Assembly: GCA_019637115.1 (NCBI GenBank)
Contig: JAHBWH010000071.1
Coordinates: forward strand, 1 to 37,558
Direction: 5' to 3'
Length of the DNA: 37,558 nt
From: Myxococcales bacterium
Lineage (GTDB): Bacteria > Myxococcota_A > Polyangia > Polyangiales > Houyiibacteriaceae
This document shows, one piece after another, positions 37,206 through 37,558 of the stretch. Within the stretch, counting starts at the first letter, position 1, and each line of letters starts with the position of its first letter. Under the pieces are notes generated by a model. That model saw only the letters and a list, made by a program, of their open reading frames with translations, ran no database searches and was not told the origin of the DNA. The position numbers and the translations under genes were made by a program.

Positions 37206-37228
37206 GGACGCGGACTCGGTCCGCGTCC
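37206..37228. repeat. Perfect 10-bp inverted repeat next to the 6-bp array
   Basis: GGACGCGGAC (37206-37215) and GTCCGCGTCC (37219-37228) flank a three-base loop (TCG). It resembles the GGACTCGGAC element closing the repeat at 22956-23025. No T-tract; a structural or regulatory element is possible. Confidence 0.6.
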
Positions 37229-37558
37229 CGGCTTCGGCGCCGTCTCCAACTCAGCAACGCTGCCGACCTGACGGCCTGTCGACCCTCCTGCGAAGCGCAG
37301 CGCCTCAGCGCGGAGCGGGCAAGCCCATCTCCCGATCCGGAAGACCGCCGCACCCTCGACACGGGACGTCGCCATCTCGCGTACGTTGGACCCTGCGAGC
37401 GCTGTCGTGCGCGCAGCTCACGACGGCGCTCGCCTCCGACCCTACTTTCTATTTCCAGGCGTGAGCTCCATCGAACGTCCGAAGGCACCGGGCGCGCGTC
37501 AGCCTCCGAGGTCGCTCGCACGAATCCGGGTGCGAAGCGCCGTCGTCCGACCCTCGTG
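37229..37558. other. Non-coding end of window
   Basis: No recognisable gene on either strand. A 6-bp hairpin (TCGCAC 37516-37521, GTGCGA 37530-37535) is the only structure seen. A gene may begin just beyond the edge. Confidence 0.4.

Noticed and set aside
36553-37521. A minus-strand frame with HV and RP repeats over the repeat arrays
   Set aside because: Its dipeptide repeats are only translated tandem DNA repeats, and it overlaps the transporter start.

Overview
This is a 37.6 kb, very GC-rich chromosomal window with a strong G/C third-position bias. It looks like a large-genome, predatory or social Myxococcota (Polyangiales/Sandaracinus-like). The case rests on content: at least three Hanks-type Ser/Thr kinases plus the tail of a probable fourth, two FHA-sigma54 activators, a cluster of sensor kinases, an MglA-like GTPase next to a Roadblock-like protein, and a MopE-type CNGxDDDCDG lipoprotein. 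No tRNA, rRNA, CRISPR array, transposase or phage gene was seen. The taxonomy is inferred from family content, not from a marker gene.

Layout. 1-1335: the 3' end of a membrane protein (probably a kinase tail), then an antibiotic-biosynthesis-monooxygenase-fold protein. 1348-5428 (minus): a tightly overlapping two-component operon of hybrid histidine kinase, LuxR-type response regulator and HWE/HisKA_2-type kinase. 5573-11843 (minus): a five-gene set of helical protein, DUF4388-like protein, an ABC ATPase fused to a dual-specificity phosphatase, a Roadblock-like protein, and an MglA-like GTPase with a long acidic linker and an unassigned C-terminal domain. This set is the best candidate for an undescribed signalling system. 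11844-12190: a divergent regulatory region with palindromes. 12191-13831: class I fumarase. 13841-14403: a non-coding stretch full of nested perfect stems, two UUCG tetraloop hairpins and a textbook intrinsic terminator, proposed as a structured RNA of about 560 nt. 14490-15809: FHA-sigma54 activator.

15951-16619: secreted or membrane QPQYG-repeat protein. 17020-21582 (minus): a four-gene overlapping operon of small receiver-like protein, periplasmic/membrane protein, MopE-like lipoprotein and TPR Ser/Thr kinase. 21690-21754: a perfect 28-bp inverted repeat. 21845-22894 (minus): RluA-family pseudouridine synthase, divergent from a PrsW-family membrane protease (23093-24223). 24411-24839: truncated-haemoglobin-like protein. 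24859-25779 (minus): compact Ser/Thr kinase. 25925-27229 (minus): a second FHA-sigma54 activator, head to head with another Ser/Thr kinase (27312-28928). 28950-34819 (minus): a beta-propeller protein and a large PQQ/VIT/VWA lipoprotein with overlapping genes. 35055-36638 (minus): Na/Pi cotransporter with a PhoU-like tail. 36639-37558: non-coding, dominated by 12-bp and 6-bp tandem repeats.

Most of the window is signalling. FHA domains bind phosphothreonine, so the neighbouring Hanks kinases and FHA-sigma54 activators could form phospho-dependent transcription circuits. The MopE and VWA lipoproteins suggest surface sensing or adhesion. Short tandem repeats with different unit lengths sit in many of the intergenic gaps.
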